Positions 1 through 9,116 of a DNA stretch of 64,000 bases are shown piece after piece. Origin of the DNA: Novipirellula caenicola. Its GTDB lineage: Bacteria > Planctomycetota > Planctomycetia > Pirellulales > Pirellulaceae. The stretch spans positions 62,001-126,000 of the forward strand of contig NZ_BAABRO010000004.1 of the NCBI RefSeq assembly GCF_039545035.1, given 5' to 3'. Both the position numbers and the translations under genes were made by a program. Position 1 is the first letter of the stretch; each line of letters opens with the position of its first letter. The notes beneath the pieces are model-generated. The model had not been told where the DNA came from. It did not search any database and saw only the letters and a list, made by a program, of their open reading frames with translations.

Positions 1-98
1 CGCAAAATCGATTGTCGCGATTGCGTAAGGCCTTCGCGATAAGCAAGATCGTTAGTGCGGGCAAGGTCCGTCGGTATGAAACCCAAGCGGGGGTTGAT

Positions 99-120
99 CC
101 CGCCGCAATCACTCGGCGGG
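99..120 (-). terminator. Small inverted repeat at the end of the YacG-like gene
   Basis: CCCGCCG and CGGCGGG form a perfect 7-bp stem around an 8-nt loop. The repeat overlaps the stop codon of the YacG-like gene. No T-run follows it, so a terminator role is only possible. Confidence 0.25.
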
Positions 121-294
121 CGGATCGCGGTACTCGACCGGCGTGCCCTCGGGATCGCCTTCGTAGGGCAGACCAATTTCTTCGCCAAGCCAACGGCCCA
201 AGTCGACTAACTGACATCGTTCGCAGCAAAACGGTGGCGTCGGCGTTTCATCGACGAAAAACCGCTTACTGCAAGTCGGACAGGTCAGCTTCAT
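109..294 (-). CDS. yacG: YacG-like DNA gyrase inhibitor / zinc-ribbon protein
   Basis: This is a 61-residue protein if it starts at the ATG just before the zinc ribbon. It shows the YacG (UPF0243) pattern: C5-P-T-C8, then F-C-C at 22-24, C27, and the D-L-G-R-W block at 31-35. Four cysteines bind zinc in this family, and E. coli YacG binds GyrB and inhibits gyrase. The acidic, proline-rich tail also fits. An alternative start at 330 would add 12 residues, and neither start has a clear Shine-Dalgarno sequence. The function is taken from the family and is untested here. Confidence 0.8.
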   Translation of the reverse strand: MKLTCPTCSKRFFVDETPTPPFCCERCQLVDLGRWLGEEIGLPYEGDPEGTPVEYRDPPAE

Positions 295-462
295 CACAGG
301 TTCGTTGATCGAATCAGATTTCTTATTCATACGCTTCAAATGGGAGTAAACCGTAGCGTTCGTTGCAGCAACATCCATTGCCACCGACCTAGAGAATCGC
401 GGCCGAGTCGCAGTTCACAAGCCGTCCTTACTATTTAATCCTAACGACACCGCTTCGAGCGG

Positions 463-1341
463 CTACCACCCCAAGGCAATCAACATGTCACGAATTTGTT
501 CATGAACATCGCTGGTGGCGCGTACGACCAAGACTCGCCGCATCGCATAATACTGAATCGTGCCCGCGCCGCCGTGTGAATCCCAAAATTGCGGTGCCAC
601 CACCCGCTGGATCAACTCGACCAATTGCCATCCGTTGTCCACCGCCGCACCGCCCGCAGCACCGCCGACGGGGTCTCCTGATTGGCCGCTGGCTGCATCC
701 GCATCAGCCGGCTGCGAGGCGGCTGAATCGGCATTCACCCAGTCGCTTATCCGAGAACGCTTTCCCGATTGGAGATCGTCATTGGTTTGGCGGATCAACG
801 CATCGACCTGCTGAGACAGCGTTTGCGAACGAGGAATATTCGCGCGTCGCAAACGATGTTCGATGTGGTGCGCCGATTTGATCAACCGACGACGCACCTT
901 GGCGGCATCCCCGCGAAGCATCTCACTGCTGGCATAGCGGGGATCGCTGCGAAGCAGGACGTAAAAATCGCAGAGTGCGGTCAGCGCTGATTCCTCTTGC
1001 TGTGGATCACTCGCAGTTGCTTGGCGTCTCAGTAGCGTCGATGCGGTTTGACTAAGCGTGCTGAGCGATGCGGGAGCGGACGATGACGTTGCCGTAGCAA
1101 GCGGTTGCGACTGGCAAAACGCTTCGCCCATCGTCATGACCGCTAGGATTGGCAGAAAAAACCCGAGCTGCAGAAAACGAGCACGCGGCGACCGGAAACC
1201 GCCTCGGCAATGCAAAGGAACGCCCCATCGGCCCGGAGCTGCGGCTACAATGGGATTCGGATTCCCCCCCAAACTCGATTCGTGCCCGCCTGGCATCGAT
1301 TTGTCGAGGTTCGGCTTGTAGATGTTCGACAGGATCACCAT
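463..1341 (-). CDS. Exported protein of unknown function
   Basis: I do not recognise a family. The reading frame opens at 1341, but a TTG at 1215 would give a better signal peptide: a short basic n-region (CRGGFRSPRAR) before the hydrophobic stretch at residues 57-72 of the long form. The rest is Ser/Ala-rich, with an arginine-rich helical segment near residues 125-175. A low-complexity Ala/Gly/Asp linker lies around 205-235. The C-terminal ~60 residues end in a compact block (MRRVLVVRATSDVHEQIRDM) resembling the N0/secretin-type fold seen in several planctomycete proteins, which is a weak inference. The gene diverges from the neighbouring protease gene, and the longest forms of the two overlap at their 5' ends. 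Confidence 0.6.
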   Translation of the reverse strand: MVILSNIYKPNLDKSMPGGHESSLGGNPNPIVAAAPGRWGVPLHCRGGFRSPRARFLQLGFFLPILAVMTMGEAFCQSQPLATATSSSAPASLSTLSQTASTLLRRQATASDPQQEESALTALCDFYVLLRSDPRYASSEMLRGDAAKVRRRLIKSAHHIEHRLRRANIPRSQTLSQQVDALIRQTNDDLQSGKRSRISDWVNADSAASQPADADAASGQSGDPVGGAAGGAAVDNGWQLVELIQRVVAPQFWDSHGGAGTIQYYAMRRVLVVRATSDVHEQIRDMLIALGW

Positions 1342-2530
1342 GCGAATTCCTTGTTACCACGTGAGTGCGTGTTGCCCCGAAACGGGCTGCCCCGCGACGC
1401 GTTATGACCATTCCGCTGCAAACGAGAAACGATTCATCTTCTCGTCTTCTCGAGCATTGCGATCCGTTGTGTCGGCGTGCCTGACGTTCTTTGTTTTAAC
1501 CGATATGACGCCGGGGCTCGCCGCAAATGAGGCAAAATACAGCCCCGAGGTGGTACAGAAAGCAGAGAAAATCCTCGAAGCCGAAGGACTCCGCCAGAGC
1601 GGAAAAACGATCCAGCCGACCAACGCCACCGAGATCTCGCGGGCCCTGACCAGTTTAGCGCGTCAGCAGCGTGAGTTGAAATTGATCCAACAATCGTGGA
1701 AGGCGGCCCAAGCCGCGGTCGATTTGAATCGCAATCAACTCCAACAGATGAACACGCAGGTGGGTGAGTTGAATTTGCAATTGGCACGGGTCGCAGGCGT
1801 CAACGTTCAAGCGAACAACCGATTGGTTGGTTTGATCGAAGCGGCTCGGTCGCAGATTCGCACCGCAATGGCCAACCGCACGGCGCTGCAAGAACAACTC
1901 GCAGCCGAACGAGCCAAATTGACAGCGGCGGAAACCGAGTATGCGGAAACGGTGCTGGCAATCCGATCCGACTATGAAAAGCTGTACCATTCGATTTCGG
2001 AATCGCTGCAGAAAAAGGAAACGCAGATCGCCCTGCGAGTGATGGCAACCAATTTCGAGACGCCATCGGAGTTGTCCGCAGCGATCATTCTGAAATCGAT
2101 CGACAAGCGACTCGAACGAATCGAGCAAGAGATTTTCCGCGAATCGATTCCGTTGACGCCGGGATCGGGCGGAGCGTTGGGGGTGACCGTCGTGGTCGGC
2201 TCGAAACCCATGCACATGATCGTCGACAGTGGCGCTTCGCTGGTGACGCTGCCCGCGAAAACCGCCGTCGAACTTGGGATCGAGGTTCCTGTCGACGCCC
2301 GCCAAGTCATGTTGGTGATGGCGGACGGGCGGACGATTTCGGCTCGTGCGGTCGTCTTGCCTCGCGTTCGAATCGGCGAATTTGAAGCCGAGAATGTCGA
2401 AGCGGCGATACTTGATCCGATCGCCACCGACGCTGAACCGCTGCTTGGGATGAGTTTTCTGCAGCATTTTAAGTTCGAGATTGATGCCAGCGAAAAAACC
2501 ATCACGCTGCTGCGAGTCGCCACGGATTAG
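1322..2530 (+). CDS. Secreted retropepsin-like aspartic protease with coiled-coil N-terminus
   Basis: The C-terminal ~130 residues carry the single-domain aspartic protease pattern (clan AA, retropepsin-like). The motif MIVDSGASLVTLP has its catalytic Asp near residue 302. It is followed by VMLVMADGRTI and, near the end, LLGMSFLQHF, the usual second conserved block. Such proteins act as dimers. The middle (about residues 90-270) is rich in Gln, Glu and Leu heptads and should be coiled coil. A hydrophobic segment near residues 50-65 ending in GLAAN looks like a signal peptide. The true start may therefore be the ATG at 1340 or a TTG/GTG further in. The substrate cannot be told. Confidence 0.75.
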   Translation: MFDRITMRIPCYHVSACCPETGCPATRYDHSAANEKRFIFSSSRALRSVVSACLTFFVLTDMTPGLAANEAKYSPEVVQKAEKILEAEGLRQSGKTIQPTNATEISRALTSLARQQRELKLIQQSWKAAQAAVDLNRNQLQQMNTQVGELNLQLARVAGVNVQANNRLVGLIEAARSQIRTAMANRTALQEQLAAERAKLTAAETEYAETVLAIRSDYEKLYHSISESLQKKETQIALRVMATNFETPSELSAAIILKSIDKRLERIEQEIFRESIPLTPGSGGALGVTVVVGSKPMHMIVDSGASLVTLPAKTAVELGIEVPVDARQVMLVMADGRTISARAVVLPRVRIGEFEAENVEAAILDPIATDAEPLLGMSFLQHFKFEIDASEKTITLLRVATD

Positions 2531-2685
2531 CGTTCGTGCCGTCATGGATTAGCGAATCACCGCGATAAACCTTTTCGCGCCCCCGCTTCGCGCTCGCAAG
2601 ATTGATGTCGATAATCCCCAGACTTCAATTTTGTTCCTCGATATTGCCGGCTCAATTTGCATGCTGGCGCGGAGTCTGCTGTTCG

Positions 2686-3144
2686 ATGCAACGTACATTG
2701 GTACTGTTAAAACCCGATTGTGTTCAACGCCGTTTGATGGGCGAAGTGATCTCTCGATTCGAAGCCAAGGGGCTTCACGTCGTGGGCATGAAAATGCTTC
2801 GCGTGACTCCTGAATTGTCGCGACAACACTACGCCGAACACGTCGAAAAACCGTTTTACGGCGGATTGGAAGAATTCATCACCTCAGCTCCGGTTGTGGC
2901 GTTGGCGATCGACGGATTGGATGTCATCCAAGTTGTCCGCGACATGCTGGGAGCCACCAACGGGCTAAAAGCAGCCGCAGGCACGATTCGTGGCGATTTC
3001 AGCAGCAGCCGACAAATGAACCTGGTTCACGCCAGCGATTCCGAAGAATCGGCCAGCCGCGAGCTGAAACTGTACTTCCGCGATGAAGAATTGTGCGACT
3101 ATGAATCGGTCTTGACCGCATTCATGCGTGCCTCGGACGAGTAA
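2686..3144 (+). CDS. ndk: Nucleoside diphosphate kinase
   Basis: A 152-residue protein of normal Ndk length, starting MQRTLVLLKPDCVQRR. Lys9 and the following residues match the family N-terminus. The active-site motif NLVHASDS is present, with the phospho-accepting histidine at residue 115. The enzyme transfers the gamma phosphate from ATP to NDPs in the cytoplasm. The reading frame stays open upstream to 2602, but the extra 28 residues have no family counterpart, so the ATG at 2686 is chosen. The gene stands alone between unrelated neighbours. Confidence 0.95.
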   Translation: MQRTLVLLKPDCVQRRLMGEVISRFEAKGLHVVGMKMLRVTPELSRQHYAEHVEKPFYGGLEEFITSAPVVALAIDGLDVIQVVRDMLGATNGLKAAAGTIRGDFSSSRQMNLVHASDSEESASRELKLYFRDEELCDYESVLTAFMRASDE

Positions 3145-3329
3145 AGCTCGCAGGCTACAGAAGGTCGCAGAGATGCGTGATTTGCGGATGCGATCACGCG
3201 ATGCCCAAACGGGAACGCGAGCGAAATCCGCTCGCGCGGTGGCCACGGAACAAACGTGCTCCGTGACAAATTAGCCCCAATTCAATAGGCTCGACAGGCA
3301 ACAAGATTGCTGTCGAACGTTCTTTGACG

Positions 3330-3569
3330 CTATCGCTGATTGAGTTTTTCTTCGGCGCGAGCCGCCTTCAAAGCCGCGGCTTCGCGTGGCAGTTTGAATT
3401 CAGGCCCTGCAGGGAAATACTGGACGTCGTCCTGCAAGTAGTAGGGACTCGGTAACGTTTGCCCATTCAGAGCGACTTGGCATCCCGTGGTCGAGATGAC
3501 ACAGGCCCCCGAGAGTACGGTGGCTACAGCCAAACGAGTCAGGCGTTGTTGCTTCGACGTGCGGCTCAT
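3330..3569 (-). CDS. Small predicted lipoprotein
   Basis: 79 residues. A basic start (MSRTSKQQRLTRLA) leads to a hydrophobic stretch and a lipobox-like TTGC near residues 27-30. The mature part is about 50 residues, ending in a charged Ala/Lys/Glu helix. No known domain is visible. The composition and signal make it a believable gene, probably an envelope lipoprotein. It lies between ndk and the PDZ gene, on the strand of the PDZ gene. Confidence 0.6.
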   Translation of the reverse strand: MSRTSKQQRLTRLAVATVLSGACVISTTGCQVALNGQTLPSPYYLQDDVQYFPAGPEFKLPREAAALKAARAEEKLNQR

Positions 3570-3712
3570 TGATGTGCCTTCGTGATTTCCGGCGAGTTGT
3601 CAGGTGCATTTCAGAACAAACCGACTGCTGTTATCCATATCACAGCAAGTCTCGTTACTTCCGGTATCGTCCAGACAACCGTTACATCTTTACTTTGGGC
3701 CAGCACAAAGTG

Positions 3713-5203
3713 CTATTTTTTCTCGGCCGCCTTTGCTTTCATTTCTTCGAGTTTGCGTTCCAGCCGCTCGATTTCGGCATCTAACTCTTTGCCCCGCTTG
3801 GTGGTCGCGTCGGTTTCCGATCGAGGCCGCGTCAACAAATCGGTATCAAAGGCACGTTCGACCGGGTCCACCTTGGGCGTCGCCAACTCTTCGAAAGCGG
3901 CCTGGTCGATCGCTTCTTCATCGCCAAACGCTAACGGATCCGCCCCCGACATAGCATCAGCATTGGCCACGGGATTGGTTACAGTCGGCGATTGCGGCTG
4001 GGGTAGCGTTTCCGCGGGAGCCGCGGGAGTGGTTCCGCCCTTGCCATCGCGATTCGTTTTTTTCTGCCCTGCTAAAAAGTTTCCCAGTGCGGCTCCGACA
4101 CCTTCGAGCATCGATCCCGTATCGCCACCATCTCCCGCGGGGGCGGCGGTATCCGCAGCCGATTTAGCCACCGAACCGCTCTCCGACATGCGGGCGGGAT
4201 CCAAGGAGAGCGTGAGCAGACGTTCATCTCGAATCAGTTGCAGTTTCAGTGGCTTGTCCGCATCCCACTGCTGCATCCGTGATTCGAATCGCGCTGCGGT
4301 GAACACGAACTCACCATCGACCGAAACGATGCGGTCGGAAACCTGAAATCCCCAACGCTGGCCAACCGAACCAGGTTCGATTTCGCTCACCACCGCGCCT
4401 CGCACCACTTGAGCATCTTCGACTTCGATCCCGAAACGCTTCAAAATGGATTCCGATGCCACCGATTCCGAGGGATCGGCGTCTGCGGGGACCGGTGTAG
4501 CGGGAACAGGGTCTGCGGGAACAGGATCTGAGGGAACAGGATCTGACGGGACCAGGACCGATTTTGCAGACTCTTCATATCTGGACGCCACGGTGGGCTG
4601 GCGGTTTTCTGATGCGGAGGTGACGGGTTTGGCCGCAGCAACGGGTTCATCGCGAAGCGATCGTTCGACCAACGGGATCGTCAATTGGCCTAATCGTCGA
4701 CCTCGAATCACTCGGGCGACCACCGATTCGCCCGCTCGGCGCTGTCCCAAAACCTCGATGACTGCTTGGATCGTAGGCGTCTCTTGCCCATCAATCGCAA
4801 CGATCACGTCGCCTTCGCGAAGCCCCGCCTCATTGGCACGCGAATGATTTGAAATGCGAGTCACTCGCAATCCCTGCATTGTCATGTCCATTTGCTCGAC
4901 ATCCACCCCTAACGATCCGCTGCCAGGCGGCGTTAGCGGTCGATTGACGGTTGCCTGCGGCGTGTTGGAATTGGGGCGAACGATTGGCTGGACGGGCCTG
5001 AGAGGCGATTGCGGCCGCGGCTGAGGCTGCACCGCTGGGTTGGGCAGCGACTGAGGCAGCGGCTGGGGCTGCAACAAAGGCTCTAAACGAGCACGCAAAC
5101 GTGGAAAGAGCTGGGCATGGGCAGTGTTTGCGTCGACAAAGGTTGCCAACCCAATCGCAGCCGCGATGGCCAACAAGGAAGCGTGGTGACGTTTGCTCTT
5201 CAT
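3713..5203 (-). CDS. Secreted protein with two PDZ domains
   Basis: 496 residues from the ATG at 5203, which places a classic signal peptide (MKSKRHHASLLAIAAAIGL, cleavage after THA) at the N-terminus. A Pro/Gln-rich linker follows, then a PDZ domain with NEAGLREGDVIVAIDGQ. A second PDZ contains WGFQVSDRIVSVDGE. Between them lies an imperfect proline repeat built on VPSDP/VPADP (positions 4480-4560). The C-terminus is a Lys/Glu-rich coiled coil. No protease domain is present, so this is probably a periplasmic adaptor or scaffold rather than a DegP-type enzyme. The reading frame is open to 5377, but the extra sequence looks non-coding. Confidence 0.75.
   Translation of the reverse strand: MKSKRHHASLLAIAAAIGLATFVDANTAHAQLFPRLRARLEPLLQPQPLPQSLPNPAVQPQPRPQSPLRPVQPIVRPNSNTPQATVNRPLTPPGSGSLGVDVEQMDMTMQGLRVTRISNHSRANEAGLREGDVIVAIDGQETPTIQAVIEVLGQRRAGESVVARVIRGRRLGQLTIPLVERSLRDEPVAAAKPVTSASENRQPTVASRYEESAKSVLVPSDPVPSDPVPADPVPATPVPADADPSESVASESILKRFGIEVEDAQVVRGAVVSEIEPGSVGQRWGFQVSDRIVSVDGEFVFTAARFESRMQQWDADKPLKLQLIRDERLLTLSLDPARMSESGSVAKSAADTAAPAGDGGDTGSMLEGVGAALGNFLAGQKKTNRDGKGGTTPAAPAETLPQPQSPTVTNPVANADAMSGADPLAFGDEEAIDQAAFEELATPKVDPVERAFDTDLLTRPRSETDATTKRGKELDAEIERLERKLEEMKAKAAEKK
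4477..4563 (-). repeat. In-frame proline-rich repeat coding VPSDP/VPADP
   Basis: A 15-bp unit recurs about five times, with small changes, inside the PDZ gene. It reads GGAACAGGATCTGAG and close variants on the plus strand and encodes VPSDP-type pentapeptides. It forms the linker between the two PDZ domains. Repeats of this sort vary in copy number between strains. Confidence 0.65.
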
Positions 5204-5388
5204 CGTTTCTCTCAATTGACTGTCCCGTATTACCGTTAAAATCAGGCTCCTATCATACGGAGCGGCTGAACAATCTGATAGGGTCAGGGGCTGATAAGGC
5301 CTGCCAGCTTCGCCGCCCCCATTGTGTGCGGGTGCACTAAGAATGCTCGAGTCAGGCCGCTGCATAAACTGCACCAAAAAGAGCCAAT

Positions 5389-6486
5389 ATGCCTACGATT
5401 TGCCCTCAGATCGCTCCCGTCCACGATTTGCCGGTCATCCTGCCCCAATTATTGCAGGACCTGTCCATCGGCCGGGCGCAGATTGTCGTCGATCAGATTC
5501 GAGGTCTGTTGGACGATGGGCATCCAGACAGCATCCTGATCGTGACCGCAATCGACCAAGATGCGGCATCGGCCCCATCCGGCGGCAAGCCGTTGGCAGC
5601 TGCGATTGCGATTCATCCCCCTCAAAAAGGCGAGTCTCCCCGCAGTTCCAATGATTCGGCGACGCTACTGCATGCGGGATGGATAACGGAGGTGGCTGAG
5701 GACGAACGCCTGCGGATCATCCAGACCATCCAAACTCATCTTGATGAGACCCTTTCTCGCCGAGGTGTCCATTTCGTCCAATGGGCGTGCGATGCGTTTT
5801 CCCTGACCGATTCGGCCGAAGCATGGTTTTCGGGACTCGGGTTTCGCTGGGTAGCCGACCTGGAATACATGACCAGATCGCTTGAACCGTCCACCGAGGG
5901 GACCAGCGCAAGCGACCGCGCCAAGTCTGCCACGCCGCACGCGTCCCCTGAGCCTCGCGTGCGACTATCACCGCTGGATTGGAACAACGAGTCCGCGTTG
6001 CCAGCGTTTACGAAACTGATTGACCAGACCTACGTCGATACGCTCGATTGCCCCTCGCTACTGGATTACCGTTCGGCCGAACAGACGATCGCGGGCTACC
6101 AGGCCAACGCCTCCTTTGCTCCGGAATGCTGGTTCACGGTGTCAAAGACCACTCCTGTGGAAGACGGCGACAATCCAGTTGGGGTAGCCATCTTGGCTCG
6201 CCACAATGGAGGGCGAAAAAAAGCGAACCAGAGTTCGGAAATCGAAACCAATTTCGAGCGATCAAACGAAGTCGTCGAGCTCGTTTACATGGGATTGATT
6301 CCCACCGCGAGGGGGCAGCGTTTAGGGATCGATTTGATCCGCTCGGTGATTGCGACCGCCAAGGGGTTTTGCGCCAGCCGTTTGATCTTGGCCGTGGACC
6401 AACAAAACGACGTTGCCAGTGATTTATACCGAGCATTTGGGCTCCAATCGATGTTGGAGGAATCGGTATGGGTGAAGTCGCTGTGA
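5389..6486 (+). CDS. GNAT-family N-acetyltransferase
   Basis: 365 residues. The C-terminal ~80 residues show the acetyl-CoA-binding pattern of GNAT enzymes: VELVYMGLIPTARGQRLG (motif A, ending in the Q/R-x-x-G-x-G/A turn), then LAVDQQNDVASDLYRAFG (motif B). The N-terminal half could be a degenerate second GNAT repeat, as in mycothiol-synthase-like proteins: an ALL...GW..AWF.GLGFRWV segment lies near residues 140-160. The substrate is unknown. It diverges from the PDZ gene. Confidence 0.75.
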   Translation: MPTICPQIAPVHDLPVILPQLLQDLSIGRAQIVVDQIRGLLDDGHPDSILIVTAIDQDAASAPSGGKPLAAAIAIHPPQKGESPRSSNDSATLLHAGWITEVAEDERLRIIQTIQTHLDETLSRRGVHFVQWACDAFSLTDSAEAWFSGLGFRWVADLEYMTRSLEPSTEGTSASDRAKSATPHASPEPRVRLSPLDWNNESALPAFTKLIDQTYVDTLDCPSLLDYRSAEQTIAGYQANASFAPECWFTVSKTTPVEDGDNPVGVAILARHNGGRKKANQSSEIETNFERSNEVVELVYMGLIPTARGQRLGIDLIRSVIATAKGFCASRLILAVDQQNDVASDLYRAFGLQSMLEESVWVKSL

Positions 6487-7085
6487 TTGAAAATAAAATC
6501 CCGCTGACAAGCCCACAGAGTCGCATAAAACGCCAATTTCGCCGCTGGTTTGCCCCTAAGCCATTGATGCCAAAGCCGTTATGGCGGCAAGATAAAAATG
6601 AAGTTCTGATGTGGGTTATGTTATCGACATATTTTCCACAAACGCGCCCAGTCTAACGACCGCTCCGAACACGCTAGGGTCCCATCGAACGAGAGTGCCG
6701 TATCGTGGTCTTTTTTGGATTGTGCGGACGTCAGAGCATCACGCTAAAGAAATCTTCTTATTGAAGGTGCAGAGGTATTTGACTTCGATGCTAGCAACCA
6801 TAGAATCTGGCCTCACGCGAACGAGACAGTGTGCTTCAAAAAAGCACGAGGCGGGTTCTAAGAAAGAGTCCTTTGATCGCGAGAAGTTATTTTTGAACGT
6901 TCGAGTTTGGGAAGGCACTGTTGCCGCCCAGCGGAGCTAGGTTGGCACGATTTCCAATCGCCAACGCTTTCGGCTGCACTCTCAACTCGGCCCCCCACGG
7001 CATTCTATTTTCGCGTCCTCATTTGGACGATCCGGTTTGCGGATCCTTCCGAGTGGTGGCGTGTTGGTTGCACCGCGAAATATCC
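6487..7085. other. 600-bp gene-free region upstream of dnaA, candidate origin region
   Basis: No convincing gene lies here; the short frames have poor composition. The only structure seen is a cluster of DnaA-box-like 9-mers at 6610-6640. There is no obvious long AT-rich unwinding element, although 6484-6500 and 6585-6645 are richer in A+T than the surroundings. The promoter of dnaA must lie here. Confidence 0.45.
6610..6640. promoter_or_regulatory. Three DnaA-box-like 9-mers with starts 11 bp apart
   Basis: TGTGGGTTA at 6610-6618 (reverse orientation, two mismatches to TTATNCACA), TTATCGACA at 6621-6629 (one mismatch) and TTTTCCACA at 6632-6640 (one mismatch). Their starts are exactly 11 bp apart, about one helical turn. 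Such spacing would suit cooperative DnaA binding for an origin or for dnaA autoregulation. With short motifs, chance remains possible. Confidence 0.4.
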
Positions 7086-8987
7086 ATGAAGGAGGATTGC
7101 GCTACCGGTATGTCCGCTCCGCACGGCTGCATCGACGACAAGGTTGTTGTCGAAACATTCAAGGAAGCTTTGAAAGAGCGTATCGGTGCAGATCGATTCC
7201 GGATGTGGTTTACCCACGGAGTCGCCTTCGCGGTCCAAGCTGCTACTGCCGAAAACACGGCAAGTGGCGAGAACGCTGTCGGTGGTTTGCAACACACCGA
7301 GACACCTGAGCCCACGTTTGCCTCGACCGATGTCCCATCGCGGCTCGATTCGGGCCCACGCTTGGTCGTGTTGGTCAGCGGCCAATTTGCCTTGGATCGC
7401 TTGCGACAAAACTTCCTGCAACAAATCCGTGCAGCGGCGGCCCAAGCTTGTGGATCCCCCTTGGCGGTCGCGATCGAACTGGGGCGTCCTCAGCCGACGC
7501 AAGTCGAGTTACCACTGGAGTCAGACGAGGCTGCAGAGAACGGAAACAGCGAACAAGCAGGAAACGCAGCAGCGATGGCCCCGGCAGCGCTTGCGAGCGT
7601 GTGCGTGGGGGCAAATGGTCCTGCGGGCACCGGAGCGATGGCTCAGCCTGCCGCTTCGGCAACAGGGCAAACCGCGTCATCGCCGCGAGCACGCCGTTTG
7701 CAATCGCCAACCCGCCGAGCTCGTGAAACCCATGGTTCGCCCCAACGCAAACGCTCCGCCGCACAGCCATTGTCATCACTGATTGCGGCAGGATCGGTTC
7801 GTTCACCCAAACCCAAAAAATCACGTCCGGTCGACGATGGCACACAGCCGTCGCTTCCGAATTTTGAATCAACCGAAACCGCAGCGGCCGAGGCGTCCGG
7901 TACGGCGGGCATGCCTGCGGGTTCGTCCAACGGCAAACCCACGCTGCCTCGCGACGCGATGACGCTTAGCAGTTTCGTCGCCGGAACGTCCAACCAACTC
8001 GCCCACACCGCGGTGATGATGGCGTGCCAAAGCCCCGGCAGTGCAACGCCCTTGTTTCTGTACGGCCCCTCAGGCATTGGCAAGACTCATCTTGTCAATG
8101 CAATCGCCGACCAATTCCGCCGCCGACATGGCATGCGGACGGTTGTGCAATTGTCGGGCGAAAAATTCACCAACGACTTCTGCAAATCGGTTGGCACCAC
8201 GGGGCTACCTGCGTTTCGCAAACGCTACCGCGAAGTCGACGCACTGTTGATCGACGGCGTTCAATTCCTGAGTGCCAAAAGTGCCACGCTTCGCGAAATG
8301 CTGTATACCGTCGAGGCTTTGATCGAAGCAGGCCGTCCGATCGTGTTTACCGCGAACCAGGCTCCGTCGGAAATCGAAGGACTGTCGCGAGAATTGTCAG
8401 GACGTATGGCCAGCGGGCTGGTTTGCCCGATGCACTCGTTGGATTCGACGACTCGCGAAACCGTACTGCGGCGTCTTGTCCAACAGCGATGTTCGATCCC
8501 GTGGCCGGATGAAATGATCACCGAGGTCAACGCTCAACTTGCCGGCGACGGCCGCGTGCTCAGCGGGATCGTTAACTTGGTCGCCACGCTGCAAAAGATG
8601 TTTGGCCGCATGGCCACGATGGACGAGATTCGTCAATTCGGCGGCAACCTGCTGCGGGTCGGACAAGCTTCGGTGACGCTAAGCACCATCGAGCGAACGG
8701 TTTGCGAAGCCTTCAATGTGCCGCTCGAGGACTTGCGAGGTTCGTCGCAAGCTCGTGCAGTGTGCGAACCACGAATGTTGGCGATGTATCTGTCACGCCA
8801 ATTGACTTCGTCGGCCTACGCCGAAATCGCCAACCACTTTGGCGGTCGCTCGCATAGCACTGCGATTGCGGCAGAGAAAAATGTCAAAAAGTGGCTCGAA
8901 AGTGGCAAAGCGATCGGTCGTGGCCCGACTTCGGTGTCCGCTCGCGAAGCGATCGACCGAATTGAAAACCAATTGCGAACCGCGTAA
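7086..8987 (+). CDS. dnaA: Chromosomal replication initiator protein DnaA
   Basis: 633 residues from the ATG at 7086. An ATG at 7110 with AAGGAGG 14 nt upstream is an alternative. Domain I (IGADRFRMWF) is followed by a very long low-complexity linker of about 200 residues, rich in Ala, Pro and Ser. The AAA+ domain carries Walker A GPSGIGKTHL near residue 327. Its Walker B reads LLIDGVQFL, where most DnaA proteins have LLIDDIQF. Domain IV has AMYLSRQLTSSAYAEIANHF and the DNA-binding signature GGRSHSTA, where E. coli has GGRDHTTV. Role: ATP-dependent origin opening. dnaB follows directly on the same strand and dnaN is not adjacent. Confidence 0.93.
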   Translation: MKEDCATGMSAPHGCIDDKVVVETFKEALKERIGADRFRMWFTHGVAFAVQAATAENTASGENAVGGLQHTETPEPTFASTDVPSRLDSGPRLVVLVSGQFALDRLRQNFLQQIRAAAAQACGSPLAVAIELGRPQPTQVELPLESDEAAENGNSEQAGNAAAMAPAALASVCVGANGPAGTGAMAQPAASATGQTASSPRARRLQSPTRRARETHGSPQRKRSAAQPLSSLIAAGSVRSPKPKKSRPVDDGTQPSLPNFESTETAAAEASGTAGMPAGSSNGKPTLPRDAMTLSSFVAGTSNQLAHTAVMMACQSPGSATPLFLYGPSGIGKTHLVNAIADQFRRRHGMRTVVQLSGEKFTNDFCKSVGTTGLPAFRKRYREVDALLIDGVQFLSAKSATLREMLYTVEALIEAGRPIVFTANQAPSEIEGLSRELSGRMASGLVCPMHSLDSTTRETVLRRLVQQRCSIPWPDEMITEVNAQLAGDGRVLSGIVNLVATLQKMFGRMATMDEIRQFGGNLLRVGQASVTLSTIERTVCEAFNVPLEDLRGSSQARAVCEPRMLAMYLSRQLTSSAYAEIANHFGGRSHSTAIAAEKNVKKWLESGKAIGRGPTSVSAREAIDRIENQLRTA

Positions 8988-9116
8988 ACAGTGCGGGGGG
9001 TGGCGAAACGGGTGGTCAGAACTTCCCGAATTGGTTCAGGTTGCGTAATTCTGCGACGCCCGATCAAATAAGACTTACTCAGCCTCTTCGTTTCCTAATC
9101 TCCACGGACCGGAATC

